Made by a program: the position numbers and the translations under genes. A stretch of DNA of 64,000 bases from Bryopsis sp. KO-2023 (Eukaryota > Chlorophyta > Ulvophyceae > Bryopsidales > Bryopsidaceae): NCBI GenBank assembly GCA_030272585.1, contig BSYQ01000003.1, forward strand, positions 2,790,001-2,854,000. The letters run 5' to 3'. The notes below the pieces were generated by a model. That model worked only from the letters and a program-made list of their open reading frames with translations, was not told the DNA's origin and searched no databases. Shown here piece after piece: positions 10,901-21,146 of this stretch (position 1 is its first letter; every line of letters starts with the position of its first letter).

Positions 10901-11207
10901 TTGGGTGCGTTTTCGGGCTCGTCTTCACGGTTTGGAGATCGATGCTGTGGACTTGAGTGATAGAGACGTGCCTTTGAACGAGAGGTATTGTCCGTTTTGT
11001 TTGGCCGCTGGGGTTTCGACGCCTGAAAACGAGGTGCATTTTCTTTTTGCTTGTCCGCTTTATGTGCGGTTGCGTGTGAACTCGGTCGTGGAAGAGAGTC
11101 GTGGCTCTCTGTTTCGTTTGTTTAATTGTCCGGGGCAGGTTCGTGTGGCTGTTTATATTCGCCGGGCGCTCGCCTTGCGTAGGGAGTGGTTGGACGCTCG
11201 TTCGTAG
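7923..11207 (+). CDS. LINE-A ORF2 (endonuclease-reverse transcriptase)
   Basis: 1094 codons counted from the codon after the ORF1 UAG, ending TAG 11205-11207. The N-terminal APE-type endonuclease starts at GTWN (N14) and has LQEIGD (E40), GDFN (D145, N147) and SDHR (D243, H244). The RT domain has its catalytic FADD at ~703-706. The C-terminus has C-X2-C-X12-H-X4-C from C1023. The enzyme nicks target DNA and copies LINE RNA at the nick. The first AUG in frame, at 7989, would remove the GTWN motif, so translation probably enters by readthrough from ORF1. No internal stop is present. Confidence 0.9.
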   Translation, partial: GCGRPIFLRLGTWNLRSATVGKMACLIELLDRIDVLVLQEIGDTGLLSNLPHFTAHFLERDARRRSGGVAVLVRNTVEAHVSFLQDAYIGSSVIAFSLVFGSFSLTVFGVYLPSPSSSYSDQSVWDDLESAVLSRRSGNVVLLGDFNGHTGTEVDGEDVGFQERSNCDRSAVSWNGRRLLSLCQAAGVRIFNGRVRGDLIGECTFRQQGVWSLLDYVVGSESILSDWDVSLFVEPDPPLHISDHRAVVLTVAFSQVWDQAVDRGRYRMAARDQQRLARFLRCNRDSLLSGIDSGASVDCVARSVSAVVTTQLVKRSSSVPARRVSRQPWYNQACIDALREYRRAWRAYLRRPESPDLAVDARRLRNRYFAVLAREKRQFDLGYGDYMQRLFKEDSKRFHSTLFPRQKRASDAVTLDDWHKHFTEFFEASSLDTDDPEPHVDIRSDVLGRDDLVTPFTDVEVKQAVRKLKLGTCAGADSWTPAFFKGQGLQEAWLPLLLALFNRCLRERRVPRSWLFGMVRPIYKNRGHRSDPIRYRPIMLCTVWYKLFVYTLMERVAPVLDPVRHPTQAGFRRGCETVTWILLAWGLIFWAKKTGNLLFLLSMDLAKAYDSVHHDRLWLHLRRMGLHPWLIELVRYMYHNSSAVVRGTRGCSRSFEMRRGVRQGCPFSPLLYTCYHDNFPLLLERLDLERVVFDLVKIVAMIFADDTLVPLRDEEGVQAVGDLTLRFEQDWHIKTNHEKTEVLAVNPGSRTSVSFGGHDVPLQRTLKYLGVVFYDGPGDVNVFREHISKVLCAGNVAVGRLRARAFEIGLRDPRTLVALFKMYVLGKVQYAAPVWVFFLTQQHKRELNDLLVRYLKSVLRLPTRALKNFVYLECGVLPVTFYLYRNALKFWNRLMQLPATHPTRAMLFWLRGQPDSRRSWWVQFRDMVRRFVPQFDGFVEVDVATWARAYKADIVGQLRSRHPRIVAYYNRFKPTFCYTKALSSFTDLGLRTTWVRFRARLHGLEIDAVDLSDRDVPLNERYCPFCLAAGVSTPENEVHFLFACPLYVRLRVNSVVEESRGSLFRLFNCPGQVRVAVYIRRALALRREWLDARS

Positions 11208-11522
11208 TGGGCTTGTCGCGACTGGTGGTGTTTGTTTTTCGTTGTTCTGGATGTTTCGTTTGATGGGGAAGTTGGTGTTCTTTGTTGTTTGCTTTGTTTG
11301 TTGGGCGCTCGCTCTGGGTTTCTGAGTTGGAAGCGACCGATTCTTGTGTTTGGTTTTATGTTTTGACGTTTGGGCTCTTTCTTGAGTTTCGATTGGGGAT
11401 TTCTGGTTTCAGCGACGTTGGAACTTTTTTGTTTTAGGAGATTTTGTTCATTTAGGAGTTGATTACATTCAGAGGCTTTTGCCTTGCTTCGAACGTTGGG
11501 ACACAATTCACTCATGTATGTC
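11208..11522 (+). other. LINE-A 3' UTR
   Basis: T/G-rich non-coding stretch between the ORF2 stop and the terminal hairpin. It is the segment most often present in the truncated copies throughout the window, with variant positions such as gctctgg/gctatgg that separate subfamilies. Confidence 0.7.
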
Positions 11523-11552
11523 GTTGCAACAGGGCGGTTTGCCCTACGCAAC
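11523..11552 (+). other. LINE-A 3' terminal hairpin
   Basis: GTTGC-AACA-GGGC-GGTTT-GCCC-TAC-GCAAC folds into a two-part stem with an internal loop, followed by ttgtaat and the (TTTCTG)n tail. The same stems occur in LINE-B (26886-26916) with a different loop, and the hairpin is at the end of every truncated copy. It is the likely recognition site for the LINE reverse transcriptase, as in stringent LINEs such as UnaL2; this role is inferred. Confidence 0.7.
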
Positions 11553-11574
11553 TTGTAATTCTGTTTCTGTTTCT

Positions 11575-14444
11575 GCTTCCAGCTCAGAAACCCAGAGCGA
11601 GCGCCCAACAAACAAAGCAAACAACAAAGAACACCAACTTCCCCATCAAACGAAACATCCAGAACAACGAAAAACAAACACCACCAGTCGCGACAAGCCC
11701 ACTACGAACGAGCGTCCAACCACTCCCTACGCAAGGCGAGCGCCCGGCGAATATAAACAGCCACACGAACCTGCCCCGGACAATTAAACAAACGAAACAG
11801 AGAGCCACGACTCTCTTCCACGACCGAGTTCACACGCAACCGCACATAAAGCGGACAAGCAAAAAGAAAATGCACCTCGTTTTCAGGCGTCGAAACCCCA
11901 GCGGCCAAACAAAACGGACAATACCTCTCGCTCAAAGGCACGTCTCTATCACTCAAGTCCACAGCATCGATCTCCAAACCGTGAAGACGAGCCCGAAAAC
12001 GCACCCAAGTCGTACGCAAACCCAAATCCGTAAAAGAAGACAACGCGTTCGTGTAACAAAACGTCGGTTTGAACCGATTATAATACGCCACGATACGCGG
12101 ATGTCGGGAACGCAATTGACCCACAATATCTGCCTTATAGGCACGCGCCCAGGTCGCCACGTCCACCTCCACAAACCCATCGAACTGTGGAACAAAGCGT
12201 CTCACCATATCACGAAACTGAACCCACCAAGAACGCCGAGAATCCGGCTGACCACGCAACCAGAACAGCATCGCCCGCGTGGGATGCGTCGCCGGCAATT
12301 GCATCAGGCGATTCCAAAACTTCAACGCGTTCCGGTACAAATAAAACGTGACCGGCAAAACACCACACTCCAAATACACGAAATTCTTCAGCGCCCTCGT
12401 CGGAAGACGTAGCACCGATTTTAGGTAACGCACCAACAGATCGTTCAGCTCCCGCTTGTGCTGCTGAGTCAGAAAGAACACCCAAACCGGCGCAGCATAC
12501 TGCACCTTCCCCAAAACGTACATCTTGAAGAGAGCCACCAGAGTCCGTGGATCCCTCAAACCGATCTCAAACGCCCTCGCACGCAAACGCCCAACAGCCA
12601 CGTTGCCCGCACACAACACCTTTGAAATATGCTCCCGAAACACGTTGACGTCCCCAGGCCCATCGTAAAACACCACACCCAAATACTTGAGCGTGCGCTG
12701 CAACGGCACATCGTGTCCACCAAACGAAACCGAAGTACGCGACCCCGGGTTCACCGCAAGCACCTCCGTCTTCTCATGGTTCGTCTTGATATGCCAGTCT
12801 TGCTCAAACCGAAGCGTCAAGTCGCCCACCGCCTGCACACCTTCCTCATCACGCAAAGGCACCAGAGTGTCGTCCGCAAAGATCATCGCGACGATCTTCA
12901 CCAGGTCAAAAACAACTCGTTCCAAGTCCAGTCGCTCCAAGAGAAGAGGAAAGTTATCATGGTAACAAGTATACAACAGAGGACTGAAAGGGCAGCCTTG
13001 TCGCACACCACGGCGCATCTCAAACGAGCGCGAACAGCCACGAGTCCCCCTAACCACCGCCGAGGAGTTCTGATACATGTACCTCACAAGTTCAATCAGC
13101 CAAGGATGCAGGCCCATACGTCGCAAGTGCAACCACAAGCGATCGTGATGCACACTGTCGTAAGCTTTCGCCAAATCCATCGACAGCAAAAACAACAAGT
13201 TCCCAGTCTTCTTCGCCCAGAAAATGAGACCCCACGCCAGCAAAATCCAAGTCACCGTTTCACAGCCCCTCCGAAAACCGGCCTGAGTGGGATGACGAAC
13301 AGGGTCCAACACAGGTGCGACGCGCTCCATCAACGTATAAACAAACAGTTTGTACCACACCGTACAGAGCATGATCGGACGATAACGAATGGGATCCGAA
13401 CGATGTCCACGGTTCTTGTAAATGGGGCGCACCATACCAAACAGCCAGCTCCGAGGAACACGTCTCTCGCGAAGGCATCGATTAAAGAGAGCGAGCAGCA
13501 ACGGAAGCCAAGCCTCCTGCAACCCCTGTCCCTTGAAGAACGCCGGCGTCCACGAATCCGCACCAGCACACGTCCCCAGTTTCAACTTTCTCACCGCCTG
13601 CTTGACCTCCACGTCAGTAAAAGGCGTCACAAGGTCGTCACGTCCCAACACATCGCTCCTGATATCAACATGAGGCTCTGGATCATCCGTATCAAGAGAG
13701 GAGGCCTCGAAAAACTCCGTAAAGTGCTTGTGCCAATCGTCCAAAGTTACAGCATCAGAAGCACGCTTCTGCCTCGGAAACAAAGTGGAGTGAAAACGTT
13801 TGGAATCCTCCTTGAAGAGGCGCTGCATATAGTCACCATATCCCAGGTCGAACTGACGCTTCTCTCGAGCCAAAACAGCAAAATAGCGATTCCTCAATCT
13901 CCTCGCATCAACAGCCAGATCAGGCGATTCGGGTCGCCGCAAATATGCCCTCCAAGCACGCCGGTACTCACGCAAAGCATCGATACACGCCTGATTATAC
14001 CAAGGCTGCCGAGAAACGCGCCGAGCTGGAACAGATGAAGAGCGCTTCACCAACTGGGTAGTCACCACAGCCGAAACCGAACGAGCAACACAATCCACCG
14101 ATGCTCCCGAATCGATTCCTGAAAGCAAAGAATCACGATTGCATCGCAAAAACCGAGCCAATCGCTGCTGATCCCGTGCCGCCATACGATACCTTCCACG
14201 ATCCACAGCCTGATCCCACACCTGAGAAAACGCAACAGTCAAAACAACAGCCCTGTGATCCGAAATGTGCAACGGCGGATCGGGCTCCACAAACAAAGAA
14301 ACGTCCCAATCCGACAAAATAGACTCACTGCCCACGACATAGTCCAAAAGACTCCAAACACCCTGTTGCCGAAACGTACACTCCCCAATCAAATCCCCAC
14401 GAACACGGCCATTGAAAATACGCACACCAGCAGCCTGACACAAG
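11575..14444 (-). mobile_element. LINE-A copy 2, main part (antisense)
   Basis: Continuation of 5671-5921 on the far side of the full-length LINE-A. It runs from the 3' UTR back into the endonuclease domain, where it is truncated (equivalent to LINE-A 8466). It is nearly identical to the neighbouring sense copy and forms with it a long inverted repeat. Confidence 0.85.
11702..14443 (-). pseudogene. LINE-A ORF2 fragment, 5'-truncated
   Basis: About 913 codons of ORF2 are open from the truncation point to the TAG at 11702-11704: the last third of the endonuclease including SDHR, the whole RT with FADD, and the CCHC cluster. Endonuclease residues upstream (GTWN, LQEIGD, GDFN) are absent, and there is no ORF1. 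It differs from 7923-11207 by only a few substitutions (for example His to Gln in MYHNSS). Confidence 0.8.
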
Positions 14445-15618
14445 GATACAAGGATACAAGGATACAAGGATTACAAGTTGCGTAGGGCAAACCGCCCTGT
14501 TGCAACGACATACATGAGTGAATCGTGTCCCAACGTTCGAAGCAAGGCAAAAGCCTCTGAATGTAATCAACTCCTAAATGAACAAAATCTCCTAAAACAA
14601 AAAAGTTCCAACGTCTCTGAAACCAGAAATCCCCAATCGAAACTCAAGAAAGAGCCCAAACGTCAAAACATAAAACCAAACACAAGAATCGGTCGCTTCC
14701 AACTCAGAAACCCGGAGCGAGCGCCCAACAAACAAAGCAAACAACGAAGAACACCAACTTCCCCATCAAACGAAACATCCAGAACAACGAAAAACAAACA
14801 CCACCAGTCGCTACAAGCCCACTACGAACGAGCGTCCAACCACTCCCTACGCAAGGCGAGCGCCCGGCGAATATAAACAGCCACACGAACCTGCCCCGGA
14901 CAATTAAACAAACGAAATAGAGAGCCACGACTCTCTTCCACGACCGAGTTCACACGCAACCGCACATAAAGCGGACAAGCAAAAAGAAAATGCACCTCGT
15001 TTTCAGGCGTCGAAACCCCAGCGTCCAAACAAAACGGACAATACCTCTCGTTCAAAGGCACGTCTCTATCACTCAAGTCCACAGCATCGATCTCCAAACC
15101 GTGAAGACGAGCCCGAAAACGCACCCAAGTCGTACGCAAACCCAAATCCGTAAAAGAAGACAACGCGTTCGTGTAACAAAACGTCGGTTTGAACCGATTA
15201 TAATACGCCACGATACGCGGATGTCGGGAACGCAATTGACCCACAATATCTGCCTTATAGGCACGCGCCCAGGTCGCCACGTCCACCTCCACAAACCCAT
15301 CGAACTGTGGAACAAAGCGTCTCACCATATCACGAAACTGAACCCACCAAGAACGCCGAGAATCCGGCTGACCACGCAACCAGAACAGCATCGCCCGCGT
15401 GGGATGCGTCGCCGGCAATTGCATCAGGCGATTCCAAAACTTCAACGCGTTCCGGTACAAATAAAACGTGACCGGCAAAACACCACACTCCAAATACACG
15501 AAATTCTTCAGCGCCCTCGTCGGAAGACGTAGCACCGATTTTAGGTAACGCACCAACAGATCGTTCAGCTCCCGCTTGTGCTGCTGAGTCAGAAAGAACA
15601 CCCAAACCGGCGCAGCAG
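14445..15618 (-). mobile_element. LINE-A copy 3, 5'-truncated (antisense)
   Basis: Starts with four TACAAGGA-type tail repeats and the hairpin, then the 3' UTR and last ~260 codons of ORF2 (15601-14822), and ends abruptly against the orphan gene at gtcgatctctg. The inner and outer flanks are different sequences and no target duplication can be seen, consistent with a deletion having occurred here. Confidence 0.75.
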
Positions 15619-15876
15619 TCGATCTCTGATGGGGGAGATGCCTGCTGCTGGTACATCGTGGCCTAATTATGTCACATTACATGCTTCTGTGCTTGCGCAA
15701 GGACGTCGTTTCATAGAGTCACGGGCTGAGTTAAAAATGCTTTACTCGCATGTGGATTTGTAAGAGGGCTTGCCATCGTCTCGGGAGGTGGTTGATGCAC
15801 GTTCTCATTTGAACACCCAGATATCGGGGTCTGTCTCTTCTTATAAGCTTGCTAGGGATGAGTACTTCAGGAGTCG

Positions 15877-16891
15877 TTTTATTTGTACCGGAATGCGTTG
15901 AAGTTTTGGAATCGACTGATGCAATTGCCGGCGACGCATCCCACGCGGGCGATGCTGTTCTGGTTGCGTGGTCAGCCGGATTCTCGGCGTTCTTGGTGGG
16001 TCCAGTTTCGTGATATGGTGAGACGCTCTGTTCCACAGTTCGATGGGTTTGTGGAGGTGGACGTGGCGACCTGGGCGCGTGCCTACAAGGCAGATATTGT
16101 GGGTCAGTTGCGTTCTCGACATCCGCGTATCGTGGCGTATTACAATCGGTTCAAACCGACGTTTTGTTACACGAACGCGTTGTCTTCTTTTACGGATTTG
16201 GGTTTGCGTACGACTTGGGTGCGTTTTCGGGCTCGTCTTCACGGTTTGGAGATCGATGCTGTGGACTTGAGTGATAGAGACGTGCCTTTGAACGAGAGGT
16301 ATTGTCCGTTCTGTTTGGATGCTGGGGTTTCGACGCCTGAAAACGAGGTGCATTTTCTTTTTGCTTGTCCGCTTTATGTGCGGTTGCGTGTGAACTCGGT
16401 CGTGGAAGAGAGTCGTGGCTCTCTGTTTCGTTTGTTTAATTGTCCGGGGCAGGTTCGTGTGGCTGTTCATATTCGCCGGGCGCTCGCCTTGCGTAGGGAG
16501 TGGTTGGACGCTCGCTCGTTGTGAGCTTGTAGCGACTGGTGGTGTTTGTTTTTCGTTGTTCTGGATGTTTCGTTTGATGGGGAAGTTGATGTTCTTTGTT
16601 GTTTGCTCTGTTTGTTGGGCGCTCGCTCTGGTTTTCTGAGTTGGAAGCGACCGATTCTTGTGTTTGGTTTTATGTTTTGACGTTTGGGCTCTTTCTTGAG
16701 TTTCGATTGGGGATTTCTGGTTTCAGAGACGTTGGAGATCTTTTTTTGTTTTAGGAGATTTTGTTCATTTAGGAGTTGATTACATTCAGAGGCTTTTGCC
16801 TTGCTTCGAACGTTGGGACACGCTTCACTCATGTATGTCGTTGCAACAGGGCGGTTTGCCCTACGCAACTTGTAATTCTGTTTCTGTTTCT
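15877..16891 (+). mobile_element. Unit-embedded LINE-A (U1)
   Basis: Same insertion as 2841-3855, carried by unit U1, with gagtcg on both sides. This copy has the gctctgg variant in its 3' UTR. Confidence 0.85.
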
Positions 16892-18187
16892 GAGTCGGTC
16901 ACGATTGGAAACGTTAGATGAACATTTGTTTCATCAATATGGTGATGAGAGCGTGTGGGAATATCCAGATGGTTATTTGGAGGTTCTTTGCTCTGAGGAG
17001 GATTGAGTTCTGGGTTTGGATGATGAGTTCTAGTCCTACACTCGGGACGTTTTGTGGACGTTTGTGTTCTTGGTTATTTTTTCGTTGTCGGGCGCTCGCT
17101 TTGGTCTTCTGTGTTTGCAGCGACCGATTCTGGTGTTTGTGGTGCTTTTGTTTCGAGGTTTGGGCTCTTTCTCGAGTCTCGATCGGGTATTTCAGGTTTC
17201 AGAGATGTAAGAGATCTTTTTATTTTTAGGACATTTCGTTTTTTAGGAGATGCATACAGAAAGAGGCTTTTGCCTTGCTTCCAACGTTGGGACAACGATT
17301 CACTCATGTATGTCGTTGCAACAGGGCGGTTTGCCCTACGCAACTTGTAATTCTGTTTCTGTTTCTGTTTCACCCCCAGCTTTTGTGCCAACATGAACAA
17401 CGGTTCATCGGGTTGGTTGATGATCATTTCCATCGCATCCGCCTTTTGTTTTTCGGGCACCACCTCCGATTCCAAAATTGCATGAAGTCCCCCCCCGATT
17501 TGCCCGTCTTGTCGGGGTATCAGGTTACTCGTCGTCCATTATTGCAGACATCATAAACAAAAACTTTCGTCAGAAAAGCCTCAGCGTGAGCAAAGGTCCT
17601 TGCTGAAAAAAGGAGTTGGTCTGTGAGTGAGCTTTGTGGTTTGTGGTGCACGGGGAAATTGAGGATTGTTTTTCGTGGACGACTATTCCTTGTCCTGTTT
17701 GTTAGTCCAAGACCAAGACCACGTACTTCCTTTTTTCTTTTTCTGTCCCGCAGATCGTTCGTTTTGGTGTCCCGCAGATCGTTCGCTTTGGTGTCCTCCA
17801 GTCACGACGAGTGTCGACCACCCACGCCGGAGTGGCGACCTTTTCAGCGACCACGACTTGTTTTGATTACCCTTTCGTTCGTGTCAACACGTAGTGGCGC
17901 TCTCTTTCTCTGTCCGACTCCGCCACGAGTGTTTCTGTCGCCTTTCACTGTTCCACTTTGGGACAAAGGCACCCAGTGGCCAACTGTGCCGACAAATCAA
18001 CTCGAGTCCTTCCTTGCACACAATAGCGAACGCCCTTTGTCAAAAAGTACTGACGTCCAAGTTTATACCCAGCACTAACGACGTTTTCTACTTTTACCAA
18101 GACGTCAGGAAGTCAAAATCCTTCCCACAACGACTCAATCGACTCAGCCAGCACGCACCCAACACGCGACTGACACAACTCTTCACG

Positions 18188-18946
18188 ATGGCAAGCCGCA
18201 AGAGCGAAAAAACAGACCCCCAAGAGCCAAAGTTCCTCTGGCTGGTCGAAAAAAGTTGTTACTTGAAAGATGGTACAGATCTCGCTGAAAAAAACAGATG
18301 GCTTTTCGATTCTTGCCTTCAGTTGGGTGTTATCGTCGCATCAAAAACGATGGTCTGGTCGACAAGAACGACTCCAAAATATATCTGGACACCCAAGGGG
18401 CTCTCTTTTCGACCAGGCCACCGGTTTCGACACCGACAAGAGGTTTCTGGGCGCGAGGAAAACATCCTCACTGAGCTTCTTTGTATGTTGGGTGCTGCAG
18501 TGTTTGCTGACATGTGTACTCAGACAGATCGCAGTTCTCTGGTACCAAACACATTGGTGGAGGGATTCGTTGAGACTGATGTGGCTTTCGCAACCCAAAA
18601 GGATGCTATGGAGAGTGTTACGTCTGGGCTTTCTTCACTTGAATCGAAGTTGCTTTCGGCGGAAGCACAGTTATCGCGATATGAGGTGGCTTTGACACGT
18701 GTGGATGCTTTGCCAACAACTGAAGAGACCATCTCCTTGCGATCCGAATGGATCAGTGAGATGAACACTCAACAGGCTTTGTTGACAACATTGCGCGCTA
18801 CAGTTGCATTGGCCGATCTTGCATCTGGTGTGGCTGATGGTGAGCGGTCAGGGTCAGCCCCACCAAGTGTGGCTTCTAGTCGATCTCTGATGGGGGAGAT
18901 GCCTGCTGCTGGCAGAGATAGGACTTTACGGTTACGGTCACCGTAA
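18188..18946 (+). pseudogene. Orphan unit protein, interrupted by a MITE (U2)
   Basis: Same gene as 34815-35651. The frame is intact from ATG 18188 to ~residue 241, where the MITE begins at 18913, and a stop inside the MITE ends it at 18946. The remainder of the gene, including its TAA at 19495, lies beyond the MITE. Confidence 0.7.
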
Positions 18947-19377
18947 CCGGACCGTAACCACCGTAACCGGACCGTAACCGGAGTACAATTTTCGTCAGAA
19001 AATCGTACTTTTACGGCCGTAACCGTAGCACCGTACCACTCCGTACCGCTCCGTACCGGACCGTAACGACCGTAACGGCCGTAACAACCGTAAACCGTAG
19101 AAAGTGACCCCCGCAGGGTCCCGCGATTCCAAAGGAACCCAGGGGGATTCGAACCCGCGACCCTACTGACTGCAGCCTAACGCTTTAGCACTGAACCACG
19201 CTACTTCACGGTGATTTAGGGCCTACCGTAGTTATACCGTACCTGTTCCGTACCGTAAAAACAACATATTACTCCGGTTACGGTACGGAGTTACGGCCGT
19301 AGTACGGTGACCGTAACCCGACCGTAACCGGACCGGACCGGAGTCGGACCAAAAATTTGGCCCAAGTCCTATCTCTG
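18913..19377. mobile_element. hAT-type MITE with tRNA-like core (465 bp)
   Basis: Perfect 14-bp terminal inverted repeats, CAGAGATAGGACTT at 18913-18926 and its complement at 19364-19377, flanked by an 8-bp duplication gctgctgg (18905-18912 and 19378-19385). CAGAG...CTCTG ends with 8-bp duplications are typical of hAT transposons. The empty site exists in the other units. No transposase is present, so it is non-autonomous. The interior is full of CCGTAACCGG-like palindromic motifs and contains a tRNA-like segment. Confidence 0.85.
19128..19213 (-). pseudogene. tRNA-derived sequence inside the MITE
   Basis: On the minus strand it has an A-box-like block (tagcgtggttcag), a loop reading CTGCAGT (anticodon GCA, as in tRNA-Cys) and a perfect B box GGTTCGAATCC. 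The anticodon stem has mismatches and the acceptor arms do not pair, so it is a degenerate tRNA-like segment and not a working tRNA gene. It could still carry a pol III internal promoter. Confidence 0.55.
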
Positions 19378-19610
19378 GCTGCTGGTACATCGTGGCCTAA
19401 TTATGTCACATTACATGCTTCTGTGCTTGCGCAAGGACGTCGTTTCATAGAGTCACGGGCTGAGTTAAAAATGCTTTACTCGCATGTGGATTTGTAAGAG
19501 GGCTTGCCATCGTCTCGGGAGGTGGTTGATGCACGTTCTCATTTGAACACCCAGATATCGGGGTCTGTCTCTTCTTATAAGCTTGCTAGGGATGAGTACT
19601 TCAGGAGTCG

Positions 19611-20574
19611 TTTTATTTGTACCGGAATGCGTTGAAGTTTTGGAATCGACTGATGCAATTGCCGGCGACGCATCCCACGCGGGCGATGCTGTTCTGGTTG
19701 CGTGGTCAGCCGGATTCTCGGCGTTCTTGGTGGGTCCAGTTTCGTGATATGGTGAGACGCTCTGTTCCACAGTTCGATGGGTTTGTGGAGGTGGACGTGG
19801 CGACCTGGGCGCGTGCCTACAAGGCAGATATTGTGGGTCAGTTGCGTTCTCGACATCCGCGTATCGTGGCGTATTACAATCGGTTCAAACCGACGTTTTG
19901 TTACACGAACGCGTTGTCTTCTTTTACGGATTTGGGTTTGCGTACGACTTGGGTGCGTTTTCGGGCTCGTCTTCACGGTTTGGAGATCGATGCTGTGGAC
20001 TTGAGTGATAGAGACGTGCCTTTGAACGAGAGGTATTGTCCGTTCTGTTTGGATGCTGGGGTTTCGACGCCTGAAAACGAGGTGCATTTTCTTTTTGCTT
20101 GTCCGCTTTATGTGCGGTTGCGTGTGAACTCGGTCGTGGAAGAGAGTCGTGGCTCTCTGTTTCGTTTGTTTAATTGTCCGGGGCAGGTTCGTGTGGCTGT
20201 TCATATTCGCCGGGCGCTCGCCTTGCGTAGGGAGTGGTTGGACGCTCGCTCGTTGTGAGCTTGTAGCGACTGGTGGTGTTTGTTTTTCGTTGTTCTGGAT
20301 GTTTCGTTTGATGGGGAAGTTGATGTTCTTTGTTGTTTGCTCTGTTTGTTGGGCGCTCGCTATGGTTTTCTGAGTTGGAAGCGACCGATTCTTGTGTTTG
20401 GTTTTATGTTTTGACGTTTGGGCTCTTTCTTGAGTTTCGATTGGGGATTTCTGGTTTCAGAGACGTTGGAGATCTTTTTTTGTTTTAGGAGATTTTGTTC
20501 ATTTAGGAGTTGATTACATTCAGAGGCTTTTGCCTTGCTTCGTACGTTGGGACACGCTTCACTCATGTATGTCG
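19611..20574 (+). mobile_element. Unit-embedded LINE-A (U2), split by LINE-B
   Basis: Same embedded LINE-A as in the other units. It is cut in its terminal hairpin region by LINE-B; the rest of the hairpin and tail continue at 26947-27004. Confidence 0.8.
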
Positions 20575-20600
20575 TGTATGTCATGTATGTCATGTATGTT

Positions 20601-20930
20601 TCTCAGAACGTTTTCCTGATTCTCAGAACGTTTTCCTGATTCTCAGAACGTTTTCCTGATTCTCAGAACGTTTTCCTGATTCTCAGAACGTTTTCCTGAT
20701 TCTCAGAACGTTTTCCTGATTCTCAGAACGTTTTCCTGATTCTCAGAACGTTTTCCTGATTCTCAGAACGTTTTCCTGATTCTCAGAACGTTTTCCTGAT
20801 TCTCAGAACGTTTTCCTGATTCTCAGAACGTTTTCCTGATTCTCAGAACGTTTTCCTGATTCTCAGAACGTTTTCCTGATTCTCAGAACGTTTTCCTGAT
20901 TCTCAGAACGTTTTCCTGATTCTCAGAACG
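20601..20930 (+). repeat. 20-bp tandem monomer array at the LINE-B 5' end
   Basis: Sixteen and a half head-to-tail copies of the same 20-bp monomer found at 5921-6020, essentially without variation. It passes straight into the LINE-B 5' UTR (ctccttcggctcagaacg). Confidence 0.9.
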
Positions 20931-21146
20931 TTCTCCTTCGGCTCAGAACGCTTCCCTTCGGCTCTGCTCGCCTCTGGCTCGCTGTTTTCGCCTTCTCTGG
21001 CGCTGTCTTCCCTTCTGGATCGTTCCTCCTTCGCTTGGGCCTGTGGGAGCTGCTGTGGGAGGTGCTGTGCTGTGCTGTGGGATCACTGGGATTCGAGCGC
21101 CTGACCTGTCGTTTCAAGGTCTATCACGATAGTGACAGCCACTGCA

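Larger units (their letters stand above)
5922..11574 (+). mobile_element. Full-length LINE-A (L1-like non-LTR retrotransposon)
   Basis: About 5.65 kb. Order: 20-bp monomers, ~740-bp 5' UTR with a 15-bp minisatellite, ORF1 (coiled coil and RRM-like domain), one UAG, ORF2 (APE endonuclease, RT, CCHC), 3' UTR, terminal hairpin, (TTTCTG)n tail. Both ORFs are intact. The element sits inside an antisense copy of the same family with a possible 4-bp target duplication, gctt. Intact ORFs and near identity to other copies in the window point to recent activity. Confidence 0.88.
4473..17508 (+). repeat. Array unit U1, interrupted by a LINE stack
   Basis: Unit start, 5' leader and first ~277 bp of the orphan ORF (ATG 5152, with the 4-bp deletion allele) run to 5428. 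After the LINE stack (5429-15618) the unit resumes at gtcgatctctgatgg. About 405 bp of the orphan gene, present in every other unit, is missing between the two halves, so the stack includes a deletion and is not only simple insertion. Confidence 0.8.

Noticed and set aside
11205..11364. Second readthrough at the ORF2 TAG (51 open codons follow)
   Set aside because: The following sequence is A-poor T/G-rich DNA in which stops are rare by chance, and embedded copies have TTG-TGA at the same place, so no conserved extension.
19128..19213. Functional tRNA-Cys gene
   Set aside because: Anticodon stem mismatches and no pairing acceptor stem; it lies within a MITE.
20601..20930. CRISPR-like array
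   Set aside because: The 20-bp units are directly tandem with no spacers, in a eukaryotic LINE 5' end.
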